Below, one piece after another: positions 8,725 through 18,182 of a stretch of 64,000 nucleotides of DNA; the first letter of the stretch is position 1; the number at the start of each line of letters is the position of its first letter. The translations under genes were made by a program, and so were the position numbers. The notes below the pieces were generated by a model. It saw only the letters and a list, made by a program, of their open reading frames with translations. It made no database searches and was not told the origin of the DNA. Source of the DNA: Tardiphaga sp. P9-11. GTDB lineage: Bacteria; Pseudomonadota; Alphaproteobacteria; Rhizobiales; Xanthobacteraceae. The stretch spans positions 992,001-1,056,000 of the forward strand of contig NZ_NPKQ01000001.1 in the NCBI RefSeq assembly GCF_008329525.1, read 5' to 3'.

Positions 8725-9612
8725 TCAGGGCTTTTTTTGACCCGATACTGCCCTCCGGATGCCCTCCAGATCGGCTTTTGGGGGGGCGGGCAGGGCTAAT
8801 CCCGAGATCGCCACCAGACGGGTGACATCGTCGCTTTGGTCGTGCCCGACCTCTACCACCAGGAGGCCGCCGGGCACCAGCAACCGGGCGGCTTCCGGAG
8901 CAATCACCCGATAGGCATCCAATCCATCCTTCCCGCCATCCAGGGCACGGAGCGGGTCGTGTTTGCGCACTTCGATGTCGAGGCCGGCGATATCCGCCGA
9001 GGGAATATAGGGCGGATTGGAGACGATCAGGTCGAAGTCGCCGGTGAGGGCCGAGGCATAATCGCAGACAATGAAATGGGCGCGCTCGATCAAGCCGAGT
9101 TGAGCAGCGTTGGAGCGAGCCGTTCGCAGGGCGTCGAGATTAATATCAGTCGCAATGCCTGTGGCGTTGGGGAGTTCGGATAACAGGGCCAGCAGGATCG
9201 CGCCTGAGCCGGTGCCGAGATCGGCGATAATCAGCGGACGGTCGCGACGTCCATTCGTATCGAGCAATTCGAGCGTCGCTTCGACGATGGTTTCGGTATC
9301 TGGCCGGGGCACCAGCGTGTCCGCCGATAGCTGGAGCGGTAGACCCCAGAATTCCTTCGCGCCGAGGATGCGGGCAACGGGTTCGCCATCGATGCGGCGC
9401 TGGGCGAAGCGCGCAAGTTGGGCCGCTTCGTTGGACGTCAGGATGCGCTTCGCAGCCGAGATCAACCCGGTTAGATCGAGTCCGAGCACGGCGCCAGTCA
9501 GCAAGCGCGCGTCGAGTTCAGCGGAATCGATGCGCTGGGTGCCGAGCAGATTGGTCAATATACGTCGTGCAGTCTCGATGCTCTGTCCGGCGAACCTGTC
9601 GCCGGCGGTCAC
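8725..9612 (-). CDS. prmC: Peptide chain release factor N5-glutamine methyltransferase PrmC
   Basis: This 295-residue enzyme methylates the Gln of the GGQ motif in release factors using S-adenosylmethionine. The SAM motif [14 protein letters not shown] is at 131-144 and the catalytic NPPY at 199-202, followed by IPSADIAG. The N-terminal helical substrate-binding domain covers about 1-90. The start is GTG at 9612-9610, overlapping the prfA stop by four bases (GTGA). It is therefore translationally coupled to its own substrate gene, as in many proteobacteria. Length fits the family. Confidence 0.95.
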   Translation of the reverse strand: MTAGDRFAGQSIETARRILTNLLGTQRIDSAELDARLLTGAVLGLDLTGLISAAKRILTSNEAAQLARFAQRRIDGEPVARILGAKEFWGLPLQLSADTLVPRPDTETIVEATLELLDTNGRRDRPLIIADLGTGSGAILLALLSELPNATGIATDINLDALRTARSNAAQLGLIERAHFIVCDYASALTGDFDLIVSNPPYIPSADIAGLDIEVRKHDPLRALDGGKDGLDAYRVIAPEAARLLVPGGLLVVEVGHDQSDDVTRLVAISGLALPAPPKADLEGIRRAVSGQKKP

Positions 9613-10694
9613 GCCGCGTCGCCCTGAGCTGCGAGCTGTGCGGCTTGATGCTCAGTCGTCAGCGCATCGACCAGTTCGCCTAGTGCTTCGCCGGCAATCA
9701 CCTGCGACAGTTTGTAGAGCGTGAGGTTGATGCGATGATCGGTGACGCGGCCCTGCGGGAAATTGTAGGTACGGATGCGCTCGGAGCGGTCGCCCGAGCC
9801 AACCTTTTCCTTGCGCTCCGCCGAGCGCGCGGCGTCGAGGCGCTGTTGTTCGGCATCGTAGATGCGCGAGCGCAGGATGTTCATCGCCGAGGCACGGTTC
9901 TTATGCTGCGAGCGGCTGTCCTGCATCATCACCACGATGCCGGTCGGGATATGCGTGATGCGGATCGCCGATTCGGTCTTGTTGACGTGCTGACCGCCCG
10001 CGCCCTGGGCGCGCATAGTGTCGATGCGCAGGTCGTCCTGCTTGATGTCGATATCCACTTCTTCGACTTCGGGCATCACAGCGACTGTTGCCGCCGACGT
10101 ATGAATGCGACCCTGAGTCTCCGTATCCGGCACGCGCTGTACGCGATGCACGCCGGACTCGAATTTCAGTTTGGCGAAGGCTCCACGGCCCTTTACCTCC
10201 GCGATGATCTCCTTGTAGCCGCCCATGGTGCCTTCGGAGGCCGAAATCACCTCGACCTTCCAGCCGGCCAGCGCCGCGAAGCGCTCATACATCCGGTACA
10301 GATCACCGGCGAACAGTGAGGCTTCGTCGCCGCCGGTGCCGGCACGGATTTCCAGCACCACGTTGCGCTCGTCCATTGCATCCTTTGGCAATAGCGCCAC
10401 GCGGATTTCCTGCGCCAGCGCCTCGATGCGTTCTTCCAGCGCGGGGCGCTCGGCCTGTGCCATCTCGCGCATCTCGGCGTCCGTGCCCGTATCGGCGATC
10501 ATCGCATCGATATCTTTGATCTCTGCAAGCGCACCGCGATAGGTCTTCACCGCGTCGATCAAAGGATTGAGCTCGGACAGCTCGCGCGTCATTTTCACAT
10601 AGTTCTCGGCGCTGACCTGACCCATCAGTTGTGCCTCGAGCGAGGCGTGATGGGCGAGGAGCACGTCAAGTTTGGTTTCGGGCAGCATGGACAT
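9609..10694 (-). CDS. prfA: Peptide chain release factor 1
   Basis: This 361-residue protein reads UAA and UAG stop codons and triggers peptide release on the ribosome. [13 protein letters not shown] carries GGQ at 233-235, the site methylated by PrmC. The codon-recognition PxT motif reads PDT at 189-191, inside RVPDTETQG, where E. coli has PAT. The N-terminal helical domain spans about 1-100 and the C-terminus has [15 protein letters not shown]. It lies between ptsP and prmC on one strand, with a 56-base gap to ptsP. A second ATG two codons inside is possible. Confidence 0.96.
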   Translation of the reverse strand: MSMLPETKLDVLLAHHASLEAQLMGQVSAENYVKMTRELSELNPLIDAVKTYRGALAEIKDIDAMIADTGTDAEMREMAQAERPALEERIEALAQEIRVALLPKDAMDERNVVLEIRAGTGGDEASLFAGDLYRMYERFAALAGWKVEVISASEGTMGGYKEIIAEVKGRGAFAKLKFESGVHRVQRVPDTETQGRIHTSAATVAVMPEVEEVDIDIKQDDLRIDTMRAQGAGGQHVNKTESAIRITHIPTGIVVMMQDSRSQHKNRASAMNILRSRIYDAEQQRLDAARSAERKEKVGSGDRSERIRTYNFPQGRVTDHRINLTLYKLSQVIAGEALGELVDALTTEHQAAQLAAQGDAA

Positions 10695-10750
10695 GAGGAC
10701 GTCTCGGAGATCGCAGAGAGGGAAAGGCGCATCGCGCGGGCAGAGCCTCG

Positions 10751-13018
10751 CTACAACGACAGCCCCTCGGCCTCGGCGAATTCGGTCAGCTTCTGCCGGA
10801 TTGAGACGCTACCCGAGGGGGCGTCGAGCAGTTGTGTCATCAACACCTCGGCCTTTTTGGCATCGAGATCGAGAATCATCGCCTTCACAGGACCGTGTGC
10901 GGTGGCCGACAGCGACAGCGAGCGATAGCCCATGCCAATCAGCGCCAGCGCGCCGATCGGCTGCGAGGCCATCTCGCCGCAGAGCGACACATGACGCTTA
11001 GCGATGGCGCCCTTTTGCACAATCTCGCGCAGCACACGCAGGATAGGTGCCGACAACGTATCGAAGCGCTCCGATACCTTGGCGTTGCCACGATCGACTG
11101 CGAACAGGAACTGGAACAGGTCGTTGGAGCCGACCGAAACGAAATCGACCTTCTTCAGGAGTTCGTCGAGTTGATAGACCAGCGCCGGTACCTCGATCAT
11201 GGTGCCGACATCGATGCGCTCCGGCAGGGCATGGCCATGCTGGCGCAGATAGGTCAGTTCACGCTCAACAATCGCCTTGGCCTGATCGAATTCGGCCACC
11301 TCCGAAATCATCGGGAACATGATGCGTAGAGCTCGCCCGCCGCCGGCGCGCAGGAGTGCGCGGATCTGGCCGCGCAGCAGGCCCGGCCGATCGAGGCCAA
11401 GACGTATCGCGCGCCAGCCGAGTGCCGGGTTTTCCTCGACGATGGTCTCCATGTACGGCAGCGCCTTGTCGCCACCGATATCGAGGGTACGGAACGTCAC
11501 CGGTTTCGGGCCGGCGGCATCGAGCACGGCGCGATAGAGCGCTAGCTGATCGCTGGAGCGGGGCAGGCTTTCGCCGACCATGAATTGCAGTTCGGTGCGG
11601 AATAGGCCGATGCCGGCTGAGCCAGTGTCGTCGATATGCGGCAGGTCGATGATCAGTCCGGCATTGATCAGGAGGTCGACCTTCTGGCCGTCCTTGGTGA
11701 CGCAGGGACGGTCGCGCAGTGCCGAATACTGTGCCTGCCGTCGTGCGCGAAAGCGAACGCGTTCGGCATAGGCGGATTCGATCTCCTGCGACGGCCGGAT
11801 GTAGATTGAGCCGGACGTGCCATCGACGATGATAGCGTCGCCGGGATCGGCAATGCCCGGTGCGTTGGCGACTTCGCCGATGGCGGGAATTCCGAGCGCG
11901 CGGGCCACGATGGAGACGTGCGAATTGGCCGTGCCTTCCTCCAGCACCAGGCCACGCAGCTTCTTGCGGTCGTAATCCAGCAGTGCAGCCGGGCCCATCG
12001 CGCGTGCGATCAGGATCGCATTGTCCGGCATCTGTTCACGCGACGGCGCGTGATCCTGGCCTACCAACTGCCGCATCAGGCGATGGCCGAGATCTTCAAG
12101 ATCGTGCAACCGGTCGCGCAGATAGGGATCTGTGGAACGCAGCATGCGCGCACGGGTATCCGACTGTACACGTTCGACGGCGGCTTCGGCGGTGAGGCCG
12201 GTGGCGACGGCTTCGTGCAGCTTGTGCGACCAGCCGTGGTCGTTGGCGAACATGCGATAGGCTTCGAGCACATCGCGGTGCTCACCGCCGTCGGCGACGT
12301 CGCCGCGTTCCAGCATGCGGTCGAGGTCCGAGCGCAGCTTGGTCAGCGCGGTGTCCAGCCGCTTGATTTCCTTCGGCAGGTCTTCGGCGATGTAATTGGT
12401 GATGACGACGCGCGGCTCGTGCAACACTACATGTCCGAGCGCGATGCCGTCGGAGAGAATGGCGCCGGTCTTGTGCAGGGAATGCCGCGCAGCAGGTTCG
12501 GCGCCGGGCTGGGCCAGCGCCGATAGCTCGCCGGAGGCGATCATCTCGGCGAGCACCATCGCCGTTGTCTGCAGCGCCTCGACTTCTTCCTCGACATACG
12601 TGCGTTTGGCGCGGTTCTGCACTACCAGCACGCCGAGCGTATTGCCGGCGCGCAGGATCGGCACGCCTAGGAAGGAGTGATAGATTTCTTCGCCGGTCTC
12701 CGGGCGGAACGAAAACGCCGGGTGGCTCTGGGCGTCGTTGAGATTCAGCGGTGTGGCTTCGGAGGCGACAAGGCCGACCAGGCCCTCATGGGAGCTCAGC
12801 ACGGTCTGGTGGACGGCGTCGCGGTTGAGACCTTCGGTGGCATAGAGTTCGAGTGTATTGTCGACGCGCAGCACGTATGTCGAGCAGACTTCCGCCACCA
12901 TATTGGCAGCGATCAGCACCACGATCTTGTCGAGGCGTTCCTGAGCGCTGACCTGCTCCGCCATCACTTCGCGGAGCCGTCTCAGCAAGACTCGGGGGCC
13001 GCCCGACGCGCTCCGCAT
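10751..13018 (-). CDS. ptsP: PTS-Ntr enzyme I, phosphoenolpyruvate-protein phosphotransferase
   Basis: This 755-residue protein has an N-terminal GAF domain (about 15-165) that in the family senses nitrogen signals. It is followed by the HPr-like-acceptor helical domain and the phosphohistidine domain with active His near 367 ([18 protein letters not shown]). The C-terminal PEP-binding TIM barrel includes TEIQF-like FRTELQFM and the catalytic Cys region LCGEMASQP. It takes phosphate from PEP and passes it to NPr/PtsO. I chose ATG 13018, with GGGAGGG about 10 bases upstream, over an in-frame start at 13048. It sits downstream of lysC, an order seen in related Bradyrhizobiaceae. Confidence 0.94.
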   Translation of the reverse strand: MRSASGGPRVLLRRLREVMAEQVSAQERLDKIVVLIAANMVAEVCSTYVLRVDNTLELYATEGLNRDAVHQTVLSSHEGLVGLVASEATPLNLNDAQSHPAFSFRPETGEEIYHSFLGVPILRAGNTLGVLVVQNRAKRTYVEEEVEALQTTAMVLAEMIASGELSALAQPGAEPAARHSLHKTGAILSDGIALGHVVLHEPRVVITNYIAEDLPKEIKRLDTALTKLRSDLDRMLERGDVADGGEHRDVLEAYRMFANDHGWSHKLHEAVATGLTAEAAVERVQSDTRARMLRSTDPYLRDRLHDLEDLGHRLMRQLVGQDHAPSREQMPDNAILIARAMGPAALLDYDRKKLRGLVLEEGTANSHVSIVARALGIPAIGEVANAPGIADPGDAIIVDGTSGSIYIRPSQEIESAYAERVRFRARRQAQYSALRDRPCVTKDGQKVDLLINAGLIIDLPHIDDTGSAGIGLFRTELQFMVGESLPRSSDQLALYRAVLDAAGPKPVTFRTLDIGGDKALPYMETIVEENPALGWRAIRLGLDRPGLLRGQIRALLRAGGGRALRIMFPMISEVAEFDQAKAIVERELTYLRQHGHALPERIDVGTMIEVPALVYQLDELLKKVDFVSVGSNDLFQFLFAVDRGNAKVSERFDTLSAPILRVLREIVQKGAIAKRHVSLCGEMASQPIGALALIGMGYRSLSLSATAHGPVKAMILDLDAKKAEVLMTQLLDAPSGSVSIRQKLTEFAEAEGLSL

Positions 13019-13285
13019 GTGCCGACACCCTCCCCACGAGCCCGACACCTGACAAAAGCCGTGCGCCGACGCTAAGCCTCAGAAAACAATAGAATTTGCA
13101 CCGCCGCGCAACAAGAGGCGCAGCGACAGAACCGTATCAGATTTGTCCGAAACGGCGCCCTCAGCCGCGACGGCTGCCCATGCAGGCCGTATAGCGAATT
13201 GAGGCGAGTTTTGCCAAGCAAAACACCTGCCAGACAAGAAACACACCGTTCACATCAAAATAACGGATGTTTCAGGAAAAATTTT

Positions 13286-14539
13286 CTACGCTTTGTCGAG
13301 ACCATACAGCGTGTGCAGGGTGCGAACCGCCAGTTCCGTATAGGCCGTATCGATCAGGACCGAGAATTTGATCTCGGAGGTGGTGATCGCCCGGATATTG
13401 ATCTGGCGCTCGGAAAGGGCGGCAAAGGCTTGCGCGGCGACGCCGGCATGGCTGCGCATGCCCGATCCGATCACTGAGACCTTGGCGACATCGGTGGCGC
13501 TGTCGATGCGGGCATAGCCGATCTTGGCTTTGGCCGCCGTGATGGTCTCCTTGGCCCGGGCATAGTCGGTTGCCGGCACGGTGAAGGTCAGGTCGGTGGT
13601 CTTGCCGTCTTCAGAGACGTTCTGGACGATCATGTCCACATTGATGTTGGCTTCGGCCAGCGGCACGAAGATCGAGGCAGCAACGCCCGGCTTGTCCTCG
13701 ATCTGGCGGACGGAAATCTGGGCCTCGTCCTTGGAAAAGGCGATTCCGGTGACGACGTGGCTTTCCATGATTTCCTCCTCGCTGCAGATCAGCGTGCCCG
13801 GCGGGGTGCCGTGCGGGTCGATGTCTTCGGGTTTGTCGAAACTTGAGCGCACGAAAATCGGCATATTGTGGGTCATGCCGAGTTCCACGGAGCGGACCTG
13901 CAGCACCTTGGCGCCTTGCGACGCCAGTTCCAGCATTTCCTCGAACGCTACCTTGTTCATGCGCTGTGCCTTAGGCACGACGCGCGGGTCGGTGGTGTAG
14001 ACGCCGTCCACGTCGGTATAGATGTCACAGCGGTCGGCCTTGATCGCGGCAGCGATCGCCACCGCCGAGGTGTCAGATCCGCCGCGGCCCAGAGTGGTCA
14101 CGCGCCCGGTCGGCTCATGGATGCCCTGGAAGCCGGCGATCACGGCTACTTCCTTGCGCTCCTTGAAGCGCTTGATGAGCTTGTCGCCGTCGATCTCGTC
14201 GATCCGTGCCGAGGCATGGGCGTCTGACGTCTTGATCGGGATCTGCCAGCCCTGCCAGGAGCGGGCCTGGATACCGATGGTCTGCAGCGCAATAGCCAGC
14301 AGGCCGGCGGTCACGAGCTCTCCGGAGGCGACGATGGCGTCGTATTCCCGGGCGTCATGCATCGGCGACACCTCGGTGCACCAGGCCACCAGTTCGTTGG
14401 TTTTGCCCGACATCGCCGACACCACGACCGCGACCTCATGACCGGCATCGACCTCGCGTTTGACGTGCTGCGCGACGTTGCGGATGCGGTCGATATTGGC
14501 GACGGACGTACCGCCGAATTTCATTACGAGCCGGCCCAT
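13286..14539 (-). CDS. lysC: Aspartate kinase
   Basis: This 417-residue enzyme phosphorylates aspartate, the first step to Lys, Met, Thr and diaminopimelate. The N-terminus MGRLVMKFGGTSVAN holds the KFGGTS nucleotide motif, and GRGGSDTSAVAIAAA is the second substrate motif (about 160-175). Two ACT regulatory domains follow from about 265 to the end, which points to feedback control by lysine and/or threonine. I chose ATG 14539, since the open frame upstream to 14641 has no family similarity. It is transcribed toward ptsP with a 267-base gap. Confidence 0.95.
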   Translation of the reverse strand: MGRLVMKFGGTSVANIDRIRNVAQHVKREVDAGHEVAVVVSAMSGKTNELVAWCTEVSPMHDAREYDAIVASGELVTAGLLAIALQTIGIQARSWQGWQIPIKTSDAHASARIDEIDGDKLIKRFKERKEVAVIAGFQGIHEPTGRVTTLGRGGSDTSAVAIAAAIKADRCDIYTDVDGVYTTDPRVVPKAQRMNKVAFEEMLELASQGAKVLQVRSVELGMTHNMPIFVRSSFDKPEDIDPHGTPPGTLICSEEEIMESHVVTGIAFSKDEAQISVRQIEDKPGVAASIFVPLAEANINVDMIVQNVSEDGKTTDLTFTVPATDYARAKETITAAKAKIGYARIDSATDVAKVSVIGSGMRSHAGVAAQAFAALSERQINIRAITTSEIKFSVLIDTAYTELAVRTLHTLYGLDKA

Positions 14540-14694
14540 GACGAGTGGTGCATTCCCTGACGACAGTGGGTAAAGATACCGCGCATGACGCACGCGGGCG
14601 AAAACGCGCGTATACATAGCGGCGAGGGTGGGGGCAAGCAACCCGGGTTCCTGGTCCCTTAGAACGCGCCGAGACAGGGCATTTTGGACGGCTT

Positions 14695-15162
14695 ATGGGG
14701 CGCTATATCGACGATATCCTGCAGCCGGGCGAGAAGGTGCTGTATTCCAGCAATCTGCATTGGGTGATCTATGCCCGGGCGATCGCCGCCTGGATCGCCG
14801 CCATCGTCCTGCTGGTTCTGACCCGGACCACGCTCAATGAGAACCTGGTCTTGTTCCTGCTAGCGAGCGCGGCCATCGTCGCCCTGGCGGGGCTCTACTG
14901 GTTCGTGATCGCCTGGTTTCGGCGCTGGACCACGGAAACCGATGTCACCAATCTGCGGGTGGTCCACAAGACCGGTTTCATAACGCGAGAAACGTTCGAG
15001 ATCAGCCTCGACAAGGTTGCCAGCGTGAGCGTCAATCAGAGCATCATGGGGCGCATTCTGAACTACGGCGACGTACTTATTGAGAACATGGGCAATGATG
15101 CACAGCCGATTGAGACCATCGCGTCGCCGCTCGCATTTCGCAGCAATATTACCGCCCGATAG
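14695..15162 (+). CDS. PH-domain inner-membrane protein
   Basis: This 155-residue protein starts with MGRYIDDILQPGEKVLY, the opening pattern of bacterial PH (bPH2, YdbS-like) proteins. Two membrane helices follow (about 27-44 and 50-72). The soluble part (80-155) contains TDVTNLRVVHKTGFITRE, typical of the PH core strand-loop. Function of the family is poorly known; membrane homeostasis roles are suggested elsewhere. It ends 15 bases before ubiG and is likely co-transcribed with it. It is divergent from lysC. Confidence 0.82.
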   Translation: MGRYIDDILQPGEKVLYSSNLHWVIYARAIAAWIAAIVLLVLTRTTLNENLVLFLLASAAIVALAGLYWFVIAWFRRWTTETDVTNLRVVHKTGFITRETFEISLDKVASVSVNQSIMGRILNYGDVLIENMGNDAQPIETIASPLAFRSNITAR

Positions 15163-15177
15163 GACAACGGCTCCACA

Positions 15178-15936
15178 ATGGCCATCCAAGCAAACTTCTC
15201 CGACGCCTCCGCATCCTCCGTCGATGCCAGCGAAGTCGCGAAATTCTCGAAGCTGTCGGAGGAATGGTGGGACCCGCGTGGCAAGATGGCGCCGCTGCAC
15301 AAGATCAACCCGCTGCGCCTGACCTATATCCGCGATGCCGCCTGCCGCAAGTTCGACCGCAACGTTCGCAGTCTGAACTGTCTCAGCGGACTGCGTATGC
15401 TCGATATCGGCTGTGGCGCCGGTTTGCTGTGCGAGCCCTTCACGCGGCTCGGTGCGCAAGTGATCGGTATCGATCCATCCGCTACGAACATCGCTGCCGC
15501 CAAGCTGCATGCCGATAAAGGGCATCTGTCGATCGACTATCGCTGCACCACCGTCGAGGAGATCGATGTGCGTGAGCGCTTCGACATCGTGCTGGCGATG
15601 GAAGTCATCGAACATGTGGTCGACGTCGGCGCTTTCCTCGATCGCTGCGCGTCGATGCTGAAGCCCGGTGGTCTGATGGTGGTCTCGACGCTGAACCGAA
15701 ACTGGAAAAGCTTTGCGCTCGGTATCGTTGCCGCTGAATATGTACTGCGCTGGCTGCCGCGGGGCACCCATCAGTGGGACAAATTCGTCACCCCGGACGA
15801 ACTCGCGCATCATCTCTCGCGCAACAAGCTGGAAATCACAGAACAATCAGGCGTGGTCTACAATCCGCTCGGTGACCGCTGGACGCTGTCATCCGATATG
15901 GACGTGAACTATATGGTGGTCGCGGAAGAAGTGTAG
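15178..15936 (+). CDS. ubiG: Ubiquinone biosynthesis O-methyltransferase UbiG
   Basis: This 252-residue SAM-dependent enzyme carries out both O-methylations of ubiquinone synthesis. The family start FSKLSEEWWDPRGKMAPLH is followed by INPLRLTYI. SAM motif I reads MLDIGCGAGLLCEPFTRLG (about 77-95), and the acidic strand end is VIGIDPS. MEVIEHV and LKPGGLMVVSTLNR are the later methyltransferase motifs. It follows the PH-domain gene at 15 bases. Length and motif set match UbiG closely. Confidence 0.95.
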   Translation: MAIQANFSDASASSVDASEVAKFSKLSEEWWDPRGKMAPLHKINPLRLTYIRDAACRKFDRNVRSLNCLSGLRMLDIGCGAGLLCEPFTRLGAQVIGIDPSATNIAAAKLHADKGHLSIDYRCTTVEEIDVRERFDIVLAMEVIEHVVDVGAFLDRCASMLKPGGLMVVSTLNRNWKSFALGIVAAEYVLRWLPRGTHQWDKFVTPDELAHHLSRNKLEITEQSGVVYNPLGDRWTLSSDMDVNYMVVAEEV

Positions 15937-15972
15937 CTTTTCTGTTCCGCCTGTGTCCGCCTCGACAGGTCG

Positions 15973-16806
15973 TCAAACCCCGTTGAGAATAATCACCGTC
16001 GGTGCCTTGGGCAGCGCATTGAGTGATATCGTCAGTGTTTGGGCGCTGCGCTGGTCGATTTCGAAATCTTTTCCGATCTTCGTCATGAAGTCGCTGAGCG
16101 GTGTCATGAAGCGATGCATGGGCAGCACCACCGAAGCGCGCAGCCGCTTGGTGATTTCGGATACGCCGTCGAGGGACATTGTGTAGCTCCCATCGATCGG
16201 CACCATCACGATGTCGAGGCGGCCGATCGCGGCGAAGTGGCTTTCGTCGAGCTTGTGATGCAGATGGCCCAGATGACCGATGCACAGGCCGGCAACCTCG
16301 AAGATGAAGATCGAATTGCCGTCCTTCACCATCTCGCCGCCCGCATCATCGCCATAGTAACGGCGGATGTCCGTTGTGACGTTGCGGATCAGCACGTCGC
16401 CGATGCGTTCATGGATCTGTGCGGGTTGCCCGCTCTCGCCCCATCCGTGCAACACGGTTCTGATGCGTGGGTCGGGGTACAGCGTGTAGTGGGTGCTGTG
16501 CGCCCGATTCATCGTCACCACGTCCGGGACGCGATCGAGCTTGTATATGCCGTTATAGTCGGTGGCGATCGTCACGCCGCCGGGTGTGTCGATGTAATAG
16601 GTGGAGTGCCCGGCATAGGTGATGACGACCTCATCGGCCTTCGTCGCGGTCCGACGCAAACTGACCGGAACCGCGAGTGGTGGCCGTGTGGCCATCGCCA
16701 GACACTCACTGCCGCGCGGGGCATTTTGCGCGAGTGCCGGGGTAACGAGCCAACTCATTGCCCAACAAGTCAGGGCGCTGAGGACGACAGGCAGAAATCG
16801 CAGCAT
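15973..16806 (-). CDS. Exported metallo-beta-lactamase-fold hydrolase (UlaG-like)
   Basis: This 277-residue protein has a signal peptide (LPVVLSALTCWAMSWLV, cleavage after PALAQ). Its core opens with TYAGHSTYYIDTPGG and ATDYNGIY, the first strands of UlaG/RomA-type metallo-beta-lactamase folds. Possible metal ligands include NRAHSTHYT, a later GHLGH, and HRF near the end. The classical HxHxDH signature is replaced by NRAHSTH, so the metal site is unlike that of well-known members. Substrate is unknown. I chose ATG 16806 because the frame upstream lacks similarity and overlaps the next gene. It converges with ubiG. Confidence 0.72.
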   Translation of the reverse strand: MLRFLPVVLSALTCWAMSWLVTPALAQNAPRGSECLAMATRPPLAVPVSLRRTATKADEVVITYAGHSTYYIDTPGGVTIATDYNGIYKLDRVPDVVTMNRAHSTHYTLYPDPRIRTVLHGWGESGQPAQIHERIGDVLIRNVTTDIRRYYGDDAGGEMVKDGNSIFIFEVAGLCIGHLGHLHHKLDESHFAAIGRLDIVMVPIDGSYTMSLDGVSEITKRLRASVVLPMHRFMTPLSDFMTKIGKDFEIDQRSAQTLTISLNALPKAPTVIILNGV

Positions 16807-17017
16807 GATCCGGCAGTCTCCGAATGCGCTTTGATTCAATGTATCGCCAAAAGCGGGCCCTGCAATGCTGGTTGTGGCGCCGGAAGCTGCCCAAGATCGC
16901 GGCGCATCGCAGGATTGGATGCCTGGGTGTCGTGATGGAATAGTCGCGATGCTGCAGGGATTGACACGTTGCAGAAGGTAAGGTGGTTGGGTAGGTCTTG
17001 TGATCACACCGTGAGCA

Positions 17018-17947
17018 TTGCAGTTGTCATCCGATTCAGTCCCACCTTGGGAATTCGTCAGCCGCGATGATCGTGTTGCGGCGTCGCGATCCGGCTGGGT
17101 GTTCGACACGGCCATGCTGCTGCTGACGCGGCGGCTCGATGCGGCGATTGCCGGGATACTTCAAGTCATAGGCGCGGACGCCGAAGCAGATCGTGCATGG
17201 ATGTTCGAATACGACGCTGACCATCTGCGCTTTCGCAACACCCATGAGTGGAGTCGCGGTGGGGTCGGATCCTTTGTGCAGGACCTGCAGCATGTGCCGG
17301 TCACAATGATCGGCTGGCTGCATCAACGGCTGGTCCTGGGGCAGGCTGTGATGGTCAACGACATCGAGGCGCTGCCACGCAGCGCCGGTGCGTTGCGCGC
17401 TGAGTTTATCCGGCAGAACAACAAAAGCGTACTCAGTGTGCCGGTGTTTCATGACGGCAGGCTTGTCGCATGCATCGGTTTCGATGCCGTCGAGGCGCCG
17501 CGACGATGGTCGGTTGAAATCGCTGATCTGTTTCATTGTGCCGATCTCATAGCGGCGGCGCGCTATGGCCGTTCGTCGATTGCCCTTGGAGGGGAGGATT
17601 CGCGGGCCGCATATCCCGCACTGATCTATCTACGCCGCGCGCATGGCATTCTCGGCACGCCATTGACCGAAATCGTCGGCCTGCGCTCGTCTAAAGACTA
17701 TACCGAGGTGTGGCTGGTGGATGGCGCGATGGTGCTCGATCCAAGGCCTCTGACCCAGTGGTTGGGCCTGATTCCACCGGGCTGGTTCGTGCGCATTCAT
17801 CGCACGGCCGTCGTCAATCATCAGTTCGTGCGCGAGGTCGTACGCCGGTCGAGCGGGGCATGGCAATTGCGCTTGCATGATTATGAAGACCATTGGCCGG
17901 TGTCGCGCGCCGGTCGAGCCGAGTTACGTGCGCACCTTGGCATTTGA
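17018..17947 (+). CDS. GAF-LytTR transcription regulator
   Basis: The 309-residue product has a GAF-like sensory domain at about 38-185 (ADRAWMFEYDADHLRFRNTH, then SVLSVPVFHDGRLVACIGFD). A LytTR DNA-binding domain follows at about 205-309 (LTEIVGLRSSKDYTEVWL, FVRIHRTAVVNHQFV, WPVSRAGRAELRAHLG). No receiver domain is present, so control is probably by a small ligand rather than phosphorylation. The longest frame starts with TTG at 17018; GTG 17099 and ATG 17114 are alternatives that keep the GAF core. It lies about 235 bases upstream of a large autotransporter on the same strand, so it may regulate it; that link is inference. Confidence 0.83.
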   Translation: MQLSSDSVPPWEFVSRDDRVAASRSGWVFDTAMLLLTRRLDAAIAGILQVIGADAEADRAWMFEYDADHLRFRNTHEWSRGGVGSFVQDLQHVPVTMIGWLHQRLVLGQAVMVNDIEALPRSAGALRAEFIRQNNKSVLSVPVFHDGRLVACIGFDAVEAPRRWSVEIADLFHCADLIAAARYGRSSIALGGEDSRAAYPALIYLRRAHGILGTPLTEIVGLRSSKDYTEVWLVDGAMVLDPRPLTQWLGLIPPGWFVRIHRTAVVNHQFVREVVRRSSGAWQLRLHDYEDHWPVSRAGRAELRAHLGI

Positions 17948-18109
17948 ATTACACCAGGCGAGATGAATGCGAGCACGTTGACGACTCACATTCCGTTGCC
18001 GATTGCTATCAATCGCATGCTGATCACGGCTTAACAAATCGTTAGTGACGTCAGTGTATTGAATATTTTTCGCATTATGTGTTGCTGCATTTCAACACGC
18101 GAGAAACTC

Positions 18110-18115
18110 GGAGGG
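18110..18115 (+). promoter_or_regulatory. GGAGGG, possible ribosome site far from any start codon
   Basis: A strong Shine-Dalgarno-like GGAGGG lies upstream of the autotransporter. The nearest in-frame start codon is TTG 18150 (35 bases away) and the first ATG is 18183. The spacing is too long for normal use, so either the true start is unusual or the match is chance. Confidence 0.3.
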
Positions 18116-18182
18116 CGTTCGTCGAACCTATAGGTCGATTCGTCGATCTTTGATTGCGACTCGTCATGCGATCGCGTGTCTC

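Noticed and set aside
16807-17115. N-terminal extension of the metallo-beta-lactamase-fold protein
   Set aside because: It lacks family similarity, precedes a good signal peptide and overlaps the GAF-LytTR gene.
17971-18045. LytTR binding sites around the GTT triplets at 17977, 17995 and 18041
   Set aside because: Sequences only partly fit the LytTR consensus and the spacing is not the usual 21-22 bases.
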